This document shows, piece by piece, positions 1-7,431 of a DNA stretch of 11,105 bases. Numbering within the stretch: position 1 is the stretch's first letter; the number at the start of each line of letters is the position of its first letter. The notes beneath the pieces are model-generated. The model was not told where the DNA came from. It ran no database searches and was given only the letters and a program-made list of their open reading frames with translations. This stretch comes from Vulcanimicrobiota bacterium (GTDB taxonomy: Bacteria; Vulcanimicrobiota; Vulcanimicrobiia; Eremiobacterales; Eremiobacteraceae), in assembly GCA_019232725.1 (NCBI GenBank), contig JAFANK010000026.1, positions 1-11,105 on the forward strand, in the 5' to 3' direction. Made by a program: the position numbers and the translations under genes.

Positions 1-266
1 TCGTGGCGGCTCCCTGCTCGACGCTGGATGCGAGTCTCGCAAGCGGCGACCAAATCGTCATCGAACAGCGCAACCCCGCTGAAGTCACGTCGTTCGCCGG
101 CGTCGCCGCGGCGCCGGACGGAGCGACGGCGTCCAATCCCGCGTTCGACATCACCCCAGCTGCGTTCATCACGGGGATCGTCACCGAGACAGGCGTGCTC
201 CGGCCGCCCTACGAGACCGACATTCAGCGCGTGAGCGCTCAGCCACCGGAGCGCGTGGCCCCGTGA
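1..266 (+). CDS. mtnA: S-methyl-5-thioribose-1-phosphate isomerase, C-terminal part (5' end outside window)
   Basis: The reading frame is open from the left edge (first full codon at 3) and stops at TGA 264-266, so only the last ~87 residues are visible. MtnA isomerises methylthioribose-1-phosphate to methylthioribulose-1-phosphate in the cytosolic methionine salvage pathway. The fragment carries the family's C-terminal landmarks in order: the VAAPCSTLDAS stretch, an acidic IEQRNPAEV segment, then NPAFDITPAAFITGIVTETG and the closing GVLRPPYE. These resemble MtnA more than the related aIF2B or ribose-1,5-bisphosphate isomerase, although all three share this fold. The catalytic cysteine and aspartate regions are upstream of the window. 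The stop overlaps the GTG start of holA by 3 bases (GTGA), which suggests translational coupling. The link to holA and purine genes looks positional, not functional. Confidence 0.88.
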   Translation, partial: VAAPCSTLDASLASGDQIVIEQRNPAEVTSFAGVAAAPDGATASNPAFDITPAAFITGIVTETGVLRPPYETDIQRVSAQPPERVAP

Positions 267-1291
267 GTTCGGTTGTGATGGCTGGGCAGAACGGCTATCG
301 CGCGTTTATGGCGCGCACGCCAGCGCCGCCGCCGCAACTGGTCGTCATCGCGGGCAACGAGCACATCCTGGCCGACGAAGTCGTGCGGCGCCTTGTGGAG
401 ACAGCACTGCCGGACGAATCGCTGCGCCCGCTCAACGTCGACACGCTTGACGCCGCTGCCAGCGCAGATTTTTCAACGCTCGCTGAACGGCTGGCCGCAC
501 TGCCCTTCCTCGCAGAGCGGCGCGTGGTCACCGTACGCGGTTGCGTCGAGCTGCGCAACGACGATCGCATCGCGCTGCGCGAGGCTATCGGCGACATCCC
601 CAGTCACGCATTGCTGATCATCGACGACTGCGGCGAGCCTAAGCCGCAACGTGGTCGCGCGCCCAAAGACAAGGTGAACAGCGCTGATTTTGTGACCGGC
701 CACCGCGGTGCGCTCATCGTCGATTGCGCGCTTGATGAAGACGAGCGCGAGCAGTACGTCGCCGAGTATGCGGCGTCCATCGGCGCAACGCTCGATGCGG
801 GCGCCCGCACGTACTTAGGCGCGTTCGAGAGCGTCTATGAGATCCGCAACGCGCTCGATCGTTTGGCGCTCATGGGCAAGAAGATCACGCGCGCTGCAGC
901 CGAGGAATACGCACGTCCACCCGGCGACCCTAAGCTGTGGGACCTCGGCAATGCGGTCGGGCGTGGCGACCTGCACGCGGCGCTACGCATCGCACGCGAG
1001 CTCGTCACCCGTCCGGAGGAAGCAGCCGGGCCGCTGATCTGGCTTGCAGGGGACGCACAAATAGCCTGGGAGCTGGCAACGGGGGCCAACCCACGCAGCT
1101 GGGCAGCTGCGACCGGCCAATCGCCGTTCCGCGCCATGAAGCTGTGGGACGTCGCACGCAAGCGCACGCCGCAACAGGCAAGAGACAACGTGCGTCTGAC
1201 CATGAAAGCGCTCGAGGATTCCATCACCGGGAAACGTGTTCCCGATCAAGCGCTGGACGAAGTCATCATCCGTCTCTGCACTCAGCGCTAA
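263..1291 (+). CDS. holA: DNA polymerase III delta subunit (clamp loader)
   Basis: The product has 342 residues, close to the usual 320-345 for HolA. Delta is the wrench of the clamp loader: it binds and opens the beta sliding clamp during replication. Visible family features are the N-terminal AAA+-like strand QLVVIAGNEHILADEVVRRL (about residues 25-44), the PFLAERRVVTVR segment that matches the family's 'P.F..RR.V.V' strand (about 90-101), the VYEIRNALDRLAL helix, and a C-terminal helical collar ending in DEVIIRLC. A degenerate Walker A region without the GKT motif is normal for delta. The GTG at 263 is chosen because it overlaps the mtnA stop and has a GGAG at 248-251. In-frame ATGs at 278 and 308 are alternatives, with weaker upstream sequence. 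This is the strongest evidence that the host is a bacterium. Confidence 0.9.
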   Translation: MSSVVMAGQNGYRAFMARTPAPPPQLVVIAGNEHILADEVVRRLVETALPDESLRPLNVDTLDAAASADFSTLAERLAALPFLAERRVVTVRGCVELRNDDRIALREAIGDIPSHALLIIDDCGEPKPQRGRAPKDKVNSADFVTGHRGALIVDCALDEDEREQYVAEYAASIGATLDAGARTYLGAFESVYEIRNALDRLALMGKKITRAAAEEYARPPGDPKLWDLGNAVGRGDLHAALRIARELVTRPEEAAGPLIWLAGDAQIAWELATGANPRSWAAATGQSPFRAMKLWDVARKRTPQQARDNVRLTMKALEDSITGKRVPDQALDEVIIRLCTQR

Positions 1292-1338
1292 GCGCCGGAT
1301 TTCCACAAGGGCCATTCTCGGGGCGGTTGGAAACAACT

Positions 1339-2772
1339 GTGACAGTGGCCAACTCCTACCAATCTCCCTTCTCATGGCGCTATGGCCGGCCAGCGATGCG
1401 CGCGCTGTTCTCAGAGGAGACCAAGCGCCGCATGTGGCGGCGTCTGTGGCTGGCGCTCGCTCACGCGCAGGCCAAAGCCGGTCTTGTGAGCGAGGAAGAA
1501 GTGGCGGATTTGCGCCGACACGTCGATGCCGTCGACATCGAGGCGGCGCATCGGATCGAAGCGGAGATCGGACACGACCTCATGGCGGAGCTGCGCGTCT
1601 TCGCCTCGCAAGCGACGCTCGGCGGCGGAAAGTTGCATCTGGGCGCGACCTCCATGGACATCGAAGACAACGTCGAGACCGCGCGCATCAAAGTGGCGCT
1701 GTCCATGCTCGTCGCGGCCATCCGCGAATTGCTTGACGCGTTTGCGACTAAGATCGACGAGCATGCAGACCTCGCGTGCATCGCCTACACGCATCTCCAG
1801 GCTGCAGAACCGACGACACTTGGCATGCGGCTTGCGCTGTGGGCGCAAGACCTGCTCCTCGACTATGAAGAGCTCCGCCGCATCGCCGAGACGCTGCCGA
1901 GCAAGGGGCTGCGCGGCGCGGTCGGCACGTCGGCATCCTATGCCGCGTTGTTGCATGGCAGCGCCCTTACGCCCGATGACGTCGAACGCGACGTGCTCGC
2001 GAGTTTCGACCTCGAGGCGCTTGCCATCAGCGGCCAAACCTATCCGCGCAAACTTGATCACCAAGTGCTCAGCGCAGTAGCCGGTTTTGCCGCCTCGATA
2101 TCCAAATTCGCCTTCGATCTGCGGGTGCTCGCGAGCAGCCCCTTTGGCGAACTGGGAGAGCCGTTTGGGCGCAAGCAGGTCGGCTCGTCCGCGATGCCCT
2201 TCAAGCGCAATCCCATGTTGTGCGAGCGCATGAACTCGCTTGCGCGCATCCCCGCGGCCAACGCGCAGATCGCATGGCAGAATGCTGCAGATAACTTGCT
2301 CGAGCGCACGCTCGACGACTCAGCCAACCGGCGCTCCATCATCCCAGAATCATTTCTCGCAGCTGACGAGCTCGCGTCGCTTGCTCACCGCGTGATCAGC
2401 GGACTGCGCGTGGAACGCCGAGCGATCGCTCGCAACCTCGCCAAGTTCGGGCCCTTCGCGGCGACGGAAGCCGTGCTCATGGCAGCAGTCCGGGGCGGTG
2501 CGGATCGTCAAGCCATCCACGAGCGGCTGCGCGAATTGTCGATGCAGGCATGGTCTGCGGTCGAGCAGGACGAGCGCAACCCCCTCGCCGATACCCTCAA
2601 AAACGATCCCGACATCACACGCTATGTTCGGCCGGCCGACATCGACCGGCTGATGCAGGTGGAAGGACACACCGGACTCGCCGCCGAGCGAGCGCGCGCA
2701 TTCGCCAAACGCTTGCGGGCGCTTAGCGGCACGGCACCAGCCGCCTCGGTGCTGGATATCAAACTGACATGA
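1339..2772 (+). CDS. purB: adenylosuccinate lyase, eukaryotic ADSL-like form
   Basis: The product is 477 residues of the fumarase/aspartase superfamily. It cleaves SAICAR to AICAR plus fumarate, and adenylosuccinate to AMP plus fumarate. From the GTG start: SYQSPFSWRYG (6-16), HD pair in IGHDLMAE (79-80), LHLGATS (99-105), the general-acid/base histidine in YTHLQAAEPTT (His152), the mobile signature loop GSSAMPFKRNP (282-292, catalytic Ser283 by analogy with human Ser289), and ERTLDDSANRR (322-332). The SY.SP..RY opening, the WRRLW helix, the SGQTYPRKLD segment and ERTLDDSANRR resemble human ADSL (484 aa) more than the shorter ~430-residue Bacillus-type enzyme. One oddity is QAAEP where many family members have QPAxx. 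The start is uncertain: GTG 1339 has GGAAA at 1329-1333, GTG 1345 is also possible. The open frame continues upstream to 937 but overlaps holA. The 47-base gap after holA shows no terminator. Confidence 0.93.
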   Translation: MTVANSYQSPFSWRYGRPAMRALFSEETKRRMWRRLWLALAHAQAKAGLVSEEEVADLRRHVDAVDIEAAHRIEAEIGHDLMAELRVFASQATLGGGKLHLGATSMDIEDNVETARIKVALSMLVAAIRELLDAFATKIDEHADLACIAYTHLQAAEPTTLGMRLALWAQDLLLDYEELRRIAETLPSKGLRGAVGTSASYAALLHGSALTPDDVERDVLASFDLEALAISGQTYPRKLDHQVLSAVAGFAASISKFAFDLRVLASSPFGELGEPFGRKQVGSSAMPFKRNPMLCERMNSLARIPAANAQIAWQNAADNLLERTLDDSANRRSIIPESFLAADELASLAHRVISGLRVERRAIARNLAKFGPFAATEAVLMAAVRGGADRQAIHERLRELSMQAWSAVEQDERNPLADTLKNDPDITRYVRPADIDRLMQVEGHTGLAAERARAFAKRLRALSGTAPAASVLDIKLT

Positions 2773-2779
2773 AAGGAAG
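2772..2779 (+). promoter_or_regulatory. ribosome binding site of purCE
   Basis: AAAGGAAG ends 3 bases before the ATG at 2783 and begins inside the purB stop codon. It fixes the purCE start and shows close spacing to purB (10 bases). Confidence 0.7.
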
Positions 2780-2782
2780 CCG

Positions 2783-4060
2783 ATGAACAAAGGCGCTGAA
2801 GTAGGACGCGGGAAGACCAAGGTGCTCTTTCAAGATCCCAAACGGTCGGATGCGCTCGTGGTCGTGTCGCAAGACAGTATCACGGCTGGTGACGGTGCCA
2901 AGCGCGACGTCATCGCGGGCAAGGGCCGCCTCGCCGCCCTCACGACCAGCCGCATCTTCCGGCTGCTCAATGAAGCGGGGTTGCCGACGCACTACATCAG
3001 CGGTGGCGAAGATGCTGACGACAACGAGATGCTTGTCCGCCGTTGCGAGATGATCCCCATCGAAGTCGTCGTCCGCGCCGTTGCCGCAGGTTCCTATGTC
3101 AAGCGCAATCCGGGTGTGAAATCCGGAACGGTGTTCGCACCGCGCCTCGTCGAGTTCTTCTTCAAAGATGACGCTCGCCACGATCCGCAATACACCGCCG
3201 AGCAGATCGTCGAAGAGAAGATCGCCACAGCCGCGGAGGTCGCCGTGATGGCCGATCTCGCCCGGCTCAACTTCGACATCCTCTCCCATGCCTGGCGCCG
3301 CCAAAACGTGTTACTCGTGGATCTCAAAGTGGAATTCGGCCGCGCGGCGACCCCGAATGGTGGCACGGAGATATTGCTCGCCGACGTCATCGACAATGAT
3401 TCATGGCGCGTCTGGCCGGCGGGCGACCAAGCGCTCATGCTCGACAAACAGATCTATCGCAACCTCGGGACGCCGAGCGCATCCGATCTCGATAACGTCA
3501 AGGCCAAGTATGAAGAAGTCGCGGAGCGCGTCGGGCAGTTCGCCAAGCGCAGCGGCGGTTTTGTCGGCATCATCATGGGGTCGGCGTCGGACAACGATCA
3601 TGCCGACCGCATCGCCAAAGCGCTAGCTACGTACGGCGTCACTGCGCGCCGGCACATCGCGTCGGCGCACAAGACGCCGCTGTACGCGCTGCAAAAAGTG
3701 CAGCTACTTGACAGCGCGCTCGGTCAGGTCGTCTACATCACGATAGCCGGACGCAGCAATGCGCTCTCGGCGTTCGTCGATGCGGCGACTGCGAACCCGG
3801 TCATCGCGAGCCCGGTGATCGGCTCGACCTGGGGCGGCATGGAGATCGTCTCGAGTCTGGCGCTGCCGACCGGCGTCGCCAGCATGGTCGTGCTCGAGCC
3901 GGAGAACGCAGCGCTTGCGGCAGCGAAGATCCTCGCGGTGGATGACACGGTCATCTACGGCAGGGTCGCTGTGGCGCAATACCGCAATCGCAACAAGCTC
4001 ATCGACGCGGACACATCCTTGAGTTCAACACCGTCGACCAACGGCAAAGCGACGGAGTGA
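2783..4060 (+). CDS. purCE: bifunctional SAICAR synthase / class II AIR carboxylase (PurC-PurE fusion, PAICS-like)
   Basis: This single 425-residue chain joins PurC (about 1-255) to PurE (about 260-400), the same order and length as animal PAICS. PurE carboxylates AIR to CAIR, and PurC condenses CAIR with aspartate using ATP to give SAICAR. PurC motifs: GKTK (10-13), EMIPIEVVVRAVAAGSYVKR (89-108), FFKDD (126-130), VDLKVEFG (179-186) and DVIDNDSWRVWP (201-212), the last nearly identical to human PAICS. PurE motifs: MGSASD (265-270), SAHKTP (294-299) and IAGRSNALSAFV (321-332). Lysine in SAHK, and AGRSN in place of AGGAAH, are marks of class II PurE (human, Treponema denticola), which uses CO2 directly and needs no PurK. 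The C-terminal ~25 residues (serine/threonine-rich) are probably disordered. The gene starts 10 bases after purB, and its stop overlaps the purL start. Confidence 0.93.
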   Translation: MNKGAEVGRGKTKVLFQDPKRSDALVVVSQDSITAGDGAKRDVIAGKGRLAALTTSRIFRLLNEAGLPTHYISGGEDADDNEMLVRRCEMIPIEVVVRAVAAGSYVKRNPGVKSGTVFAPRLVEFFFKDDARHDPQYTAEQIVEEKIATAAEVAVMADLARLNFDILSHAWRRQNVLLVDLKVEFGRAATPNGGTEILLADVIDNDSWRVWPAGDQALMLDKQIYRNLGTPSASDLDNVKAKYEEVAERVGQFAKRSGGFVGIIMGSASDNDHADRIAKALATYGVTARRHIASAHKTPLYALQKVQLLDSALGQVVYITIAGRSNALSAFVDAATANPVIASPVIGSTWGGMEIVSSLALPTGVASMVVLEPENAALAAAKILAVDDTVIYGRVAVAQYRNRNKLIDADTSLSSTPSTNGKATE

Positions 4061-6411
4061 TGATCGCGGGCGGCATGGACCTCGTCGCACATGCCGCCGC
4101 GCCGCTCCCGCTTGAGGGGAGCGACGACGACCTCAAGCGCCTCGCCACAAGCGAGGCGCTTGCACTCACACCGTCTGAGTTGCGCGCGATCGTGCAGCGG
4201 CTTGGCCGGAACCCGACTCGCGCCGAAGCGCATGCGTTTGCCATTCAGTGGAGCGAGCACTGTTCGTACAAGAGCAGTCGCGCGTTGCTTTCCGCGCTTC
4301 CCACGACCAGTGACGACGTGCTCGTCGGGGTGGGCGAAGATGCCGGCATTCTGCGCGCGGGCATCATCGACGGCGTCGAGTATGGGATCGTCGTCGCGCA
4401 TGAAAGCCATAACCATCCCTCACAGGTAGTTCCTTTTGAGGGCGCGGCGACCGGTGTCGGCGGCATCTTGCGTGACGTGCTCTGCATGGGCGCCAAAGTC
4501 GTGGCAAGCGCAGACCCTTTGCGTTTTGGTCCGCCAGTGACCGGATCGCACGCCGCCTACGTGGCCGCCGGTTCTGTTGACGGCATCGCCGCCTACGGCA
4601 ACGCCGTGGGCGTGCCGAACCTCGCCGGTGACGTGTACTTCCACCCCTCGTTCCGCGACAATTGTTTGGTGAACGTCGTGGCGCTCGGTATCGTCCAGCG
4701 CGATCGGATCATCCACAGCCGCGTGCCGCCCGGGGGCGAAGGCTATGACCTGGTGCTGGTCGGGAAAGCGACGGACGCGTCGGGGTTTGGCGGCGCAGCA
4801 TTTGCCTCGCTCGCGCTCGACGCCGCGCAGGCGCAAGCCAACAAGAGCGCCGTGCAAGTACCCGACCCGTTCTTGAAAAACGTGATCATGCGCGCGAGTT
4901 ATGCGGTTTTTGACCTGATCGCGCAGCGCAGGCTCGAGGTGGGGTTCAAAGACCTTGGTGCCGGCGGCATCATGGGGAGCTCGTCTGAGATCTCCAGCGC
5001 AGGTGGCTTTGGCGCGGTCATCGACGTGGACGCCGTACCCGTTGCGGTGGAAGGACTGTCACCTTTTGTGATCTCGATGGCGGAAACCCAAGAGCGGATG
5101 CTGTGGGCGGTGCCGCCATCGTTCACCCCCGACCTGCTAGCGATATATAATGAACGGTTCACGCTGCCCGAGGTTTCCTCACGTGCCTCCGCGGCGGTCA
5201 TCGGTAAAGTCACACGCGACGCACGCTACGTCGTGCGCGCCGGCGGCCGCGCAGTCATCGACCTGCCGATCGATGTGCTGACCAAGCCCGTGCGCGCCAC
5301 GTGGCAGCTCGCGCCCTCACCGAAACCACCGAGACCAATCGGCGCCGTGGAACTCAACGATCCAAAACAGATGTTGCTCCGCGTGCTTTCGCACCCTGAC
5401 GTCTGCAGCAGACGTCCGCTCATCGAGCATTACGACACGGTGGTCAGAGGCGCGACCGCCATCCCTTCCGGTTATGCCGATGCCGGAGTGTTCGTGGTGA
5501 AGCGAGGCGCAACGCTCGCGGTCGCGATCAGCGTTGACGGCAATCCGCGGTATGGCGCTGTGTCGGCCAAGCTCGCCGCGGCCCACGCTGTCGTCGAAGC
5601 TGCACGCAACGTCGCCGCAGTCGGCGCCATGCCGATCGGTCTCACTGATTGTCTCAATTACGGCAACCCCGAAGATCCGGTAGCCTACCGCGAGCTGGCG
5701 GATGGCGTCGAAGGACTTGCCGAGGCAGCGCGCGCGCTGACCATCATCTCGGCGAGCGGTCTGCCGTTCGTCACGGGTAATGTGAGCTTATACAACCATA
5801 GCGCGACCGGCAGCGCCATCGCGCCGTCGGCGATCGTTGGCTGCATCGGGCGTATCGATGACGTCGGGCGAGTCGTCACGATGCAGCTGCTCGAACAGGA
5901 CAACATTCTCTACGTGCTGGGTGCGCGGCGTCCCGAGCTCGGAGGTTCGGTGCTCGCCGATGTGTTGCAGCTAACGGCTGCAGGCCCACTGCCTCCCATC
6001 GATTATGCGGAAACAAATGCGACCATCAAGCTGATTATCGAGGAGATACGGGCGGGCCGCGTGACCGCCGCACACGACATCTCGGATGGCGGGCTCTTGG
6101 CCTGTGTCGCAGAGATGTGCCTTGGCGGCGAAGGCAAAGGCCGGATCGGGGCAACGCTGCAATCGCCAAAGGTGTGGGCGCCGGACCTCGCGCCGTCCGC
6201 CGCGCTCTTCGGAGAGGCCGGCGGTTTTGTCGTGGCCGTTTCTCAGCCGAGTGCGCCCGACTTTGAGCGCAGTGCAGCGCAGTTCGGCGCGCATGCCCTT
6301 CGACTTGGAACGGCCGGTAGCGCATCGCTGCAAGTGGAGGGCCTTTTCGAGGCCGGCTTGGACGAGTGCGCACGCGCATGGATGCAGCCGCTGCAGGAGC
6401 TGTTCGCATGA
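4060..6411 (+). CDS. purL: phosphoribosylformylglycinamidine synthase subunit PurL (small type)
   Basis: This is the ATP-dependent synthetase subunit that converts FGAR to FGAM with ammonia delivered from PurQ. At ~783 residues it is the small, PurS/PurQ-dependent type (B. subtilis about 740), not the ~1300-residue fused type. There is no glutaminase domain and no PurS domain at the N terminus. Motifs from ATG 4060: EHCSYKSS (66-73, catalytic His67 region), VGEDAG, AHESHNHPSQVVPFEGAATG (113-132), then the KDLGAGGIMGSS glycine loop, AETQERMLW, TDCLNYGNPEDP, TGNVSLYN and AHDISDGGLL in the second half. All key motifs look intact. The start is ambiguous: GTG 4057 overlaps the purCE stop by 3 bases, ATG 4060 by one, and ATG 4075 is also in frame. 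None has a well-placed ribosome binding site, so translational coupling is likely. The gene overlaps purQ by 4 bases. Confidence 0.95.
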   Translation: MIAGGMDLVAHAAAPLPLEGSDDDLKRLATSEALALTPSELRAIVQRLGRNPTRAEAHAFAIQWSEHCSYKSSRALLSALPTTSDDVLVGVGEDAGILRAGIIDGVEYGIVVAHESHNHPSQVVPFEGAATGVGGILRDVLCMGAKVVASADPLRFGPPVTGSHAAYVAAGSVDGIAAYGNAVGVPNLAGDVYFHPSFRDNCLVNVVALGIVQRDRIIHSRVPPGGEGYDLVLVGKATDASGFGGAAFASLALDAAQAQANKSAVQVPDPFLKNVIMRASYAVFDLIAQRRLEVGFKDLGAGGIMGSSSEISSAGGFGAVIDVDAVPVAVEGLSPFVISMAETQERMLWAVPPSFTPDLLAIYNERFTLPEVSSRASAAVIGKVTRDARYVVRAGGRAVIDLPIDVLTKPVRATWQLAPSPKPPRPIGAVELNDPKQMLLRVLSHPDVCSRRPLIEHYDTVVRGATAIPSGYADAGVFVVKRGATLAVAISVDGNPRYGAVSAKLAAAHAVVEAARNVAAVGAMPIGLTDCLNYGNPEDPVAYRELADGVEGLAEAARALTIISASGLPFVTGNVSLYNHSATGSAIAPSAIVGCIGRIDDVGRVVTMQLLEQDNILYVLGARRPELGGSVLADVLQLTAAGPLPPIDYAETNATIKLIIEEIRAGRVTAAHDISDGGLLACVAEMCLGGEGKGRIGATLQSPKVWAPDLAPSAALFGEAGGFVVAVSQPSAPDFERSAAQFGAHALRLGTAGSASLQVEGLFEAGLDECARAWMQPLQELFA
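6396..6399 (+). promoter_or_regulatory. ribosome binding site of purQ
   Basis: GGAG inside the 3' end of purL lies 8 bases before the ATG at 6408. Together with the ATGA overlap it supports that start over any upstream in-frame codon. Confidence 0.6.
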
Positions 6412-7139
6412 GCCAACCCCGCGTCGCGGTGCTCGTTTTCCCAGGGACCAATTCCGAGGAGGAGACCGTCGACGCGTGTCGCGATGCAGGAATGGACGCG
6501 CGCCCGATCCTATGGAGCGAGCCGCCGGCCGACCTGCGCAGCTACCAGGCCTACGTGATCCCCGGCGGATTCGCATACGAAGACCGTGTGCGCGCCGGCG
6601 CGATCGCTGCCAAATCGAAAAGCGTGGACGTCGTAAGAGAAGAGGCAGCGCGCGGCAAGTTCGTGCTGGGACTGTGCAATGGCGCCCAAGTGGTGGCAGA
6701 AGTAGGGCTGCTCGGCGACATCGCTATCGCTCGCAACTTGCCCTCGGGGCACTTCCAGTGCCGCATTGTCGACATCCAACTCAGCTCGCCACCGAAGTGC
6801 TGCGTCTTCACCGCGGCGATGGCGCCGGGCACGGTGCTGAAAATGGCCATGGCGCACGGGGAAGGCAGGTTCACCGGCACTCCTGCGCTGTTCGACCGGC
6901 TCGAACGCGAGGGCCGCATCGCGTTTCGCTTCAAGGACCGTGCTCCCAATGGCGCGATGCACGACGCCGCCGGCATCACAAATGACCGGGGCAACGTGCT
7001 TGCGCTGATGCCGCATCCCGAGCGCGTCGCATGGAATTTCAATTTGACGTTTGCGCGGCCGCCATCGCGTCGCGAAGATCCGCGTTCGCCTTCGCACTCG
7101 CACGAGATATTTAGGAGCATGGCCGCAAGTTTGGCGTGA
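6408..7139 (+). CDS. purQ: phosphoribosylformylglycinamidine synthase subunit PurQ (glutaminase)
   Basis: This class I glutamine amidotransferase hydrolyses glutamine and channels ammonia to PurL. It has 243 residues, slightly longer than the usual ~225-230. Motifs: VLVFPGTNSEEET (8-20), IPGGFAYEDRVRAGAIAA (51-68), the nucleophile elbow VLGLCNGAQ with Cys90, and the His-Glu pair in ALMPHPER (His203, Glu205), so the catalytic triad is complete. GITNDRGNVLALMPHPER is typical of PurQ as distinct from other amidotransferases. The start is ATG 6408, overlapping the purL stop as ATGA. An AGGAG followed by an in-frame ATG near 7119 lies in the last seven codons and looks fortuitous. The extra C-terminal residues are basic and serine-rich. 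A 60-base gap follows before the membrane protein genes. Confidence 0.95.
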   Translation: MSQPRVAVLVFPGTNSEEETVDACRDAGMDARPILWSEPPADLRSYQAYVIPGGFAYEDRVRAGAIAAKSKSVDVVREEAARGKFVLGLCNGAQVVAEVGLLGDIAIARNLPSGHFQCRIVDIQLSSPPKCCVFTAAMAPGTVLKMAMAHGEGRFTGTPALFDRLEREGRIAFRFKDRAPNGAMHDAAGITNDRGNVLALMPHPERVAWNFNLTFARPPSRREDPRSPSHSHEIFRSMAASLA

Positions 7140-7199
7140 CCGTCTGCGGGCATCGTAAGCGTCCAAGGAATCTCACAGCTCGCGACTAACCCGGTCCTC

Positions 7200-7415
7200 A
7201 TGCAACGGCGAGAGCCTGGCCGTGCCGACCGGCGCTGGTACTGGCTGCTTCTCACCCCTGTTGTGGCGATGTTATGGATACCATCCTATAACAGGATGGA
7301 GCCCTCGATTGCAGGCGTGCCGTTTTTCTATTGGTACCAGTTTTTGTGGATCGCGCTGACGAGTCTCGTCACCTTCGGTGTGTACCTGCTCGCGCACAGC
7401 GGGGGACGCGATTGA
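7200..7415 (+). CDS. small membrane protein, DUF3311 family (symporter partner)
   Basis: The product is a 71-residue protein with two predicted membrane helices: about residues 13-30 (WYWLLLTPVVAMLWIPSY) and 42-65. Between them is the short P-S-I-A-G-V-PFFYWYQFLW segment, typical of the DUF3311 (PF11755) proteins that are regularly encoded just upstream of sodium:solute symporters. The N terminus is basic (MQRREPGRADRR), which predicts it lies in the cytoplasm. Its function is unknown; by genomic habit it is thought to be a small accessory subunit of the following transporter, whose proposed start is 16 bases downstream. The ATG at 7200 has no good Shine-Dalgarno sequence (AAGGAA at 7165-7170 is about 29 bases away), so the start is moderately sure. 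The upstream 60-base gap could hold a promoter, but I saw no convincing -35/-10 pair. Confidence 0.8.
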   Translation: MQRREPGRADRRWYWLLLTPVVAMLWIPSYNRMEPSIAGVPFFYWYQFLWIALTSLVTFGVYLLAHSGGRD

Positions 7416-7431
7416 GCAAAGCACCCCTGCC

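Noticed and set aside
1287..1297. Short palindrome GCGCTAAGCGC at the end of holA as a terminator
   Set aside because: The stem is only five base pairs with a one-base loop and has no following T tract.
937..1338. Upstream in-frame extension of purB to a start at 937, which would give a 611-residue protein
   Set aside because: It overlaps 355 bases of holA in another frame. The extension has no lyase-like sequence, and the family's SY.SP start falls just after GTG 1339.
7110..7139. AGGAG plus ATG near 7119 as the start of a small gene
   Set aside because: It lies in frame inside the last seven codons of purQ and stops at the purQ stop.
7131..7158. Possible promoter in the purQ-DUF3311 gap (TTGGCG, 16 bases, TCGTAA)
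   Set aside because: Both hexamers match the sigma-70 consensus poorly, and the spacing alone is not enough to call a promoter.
6510..7255. Long open frames on the minus strand (for example 6551-7255 and 6510-7166), and similar ones at 1411-2064 and 5971-6576
   Set aside because: They are antisense to purQ, purB and purL, have no recognisable motifs, and are rich in Arg/Ala/Ser as expected for shadow frames in GC-rich DNA.
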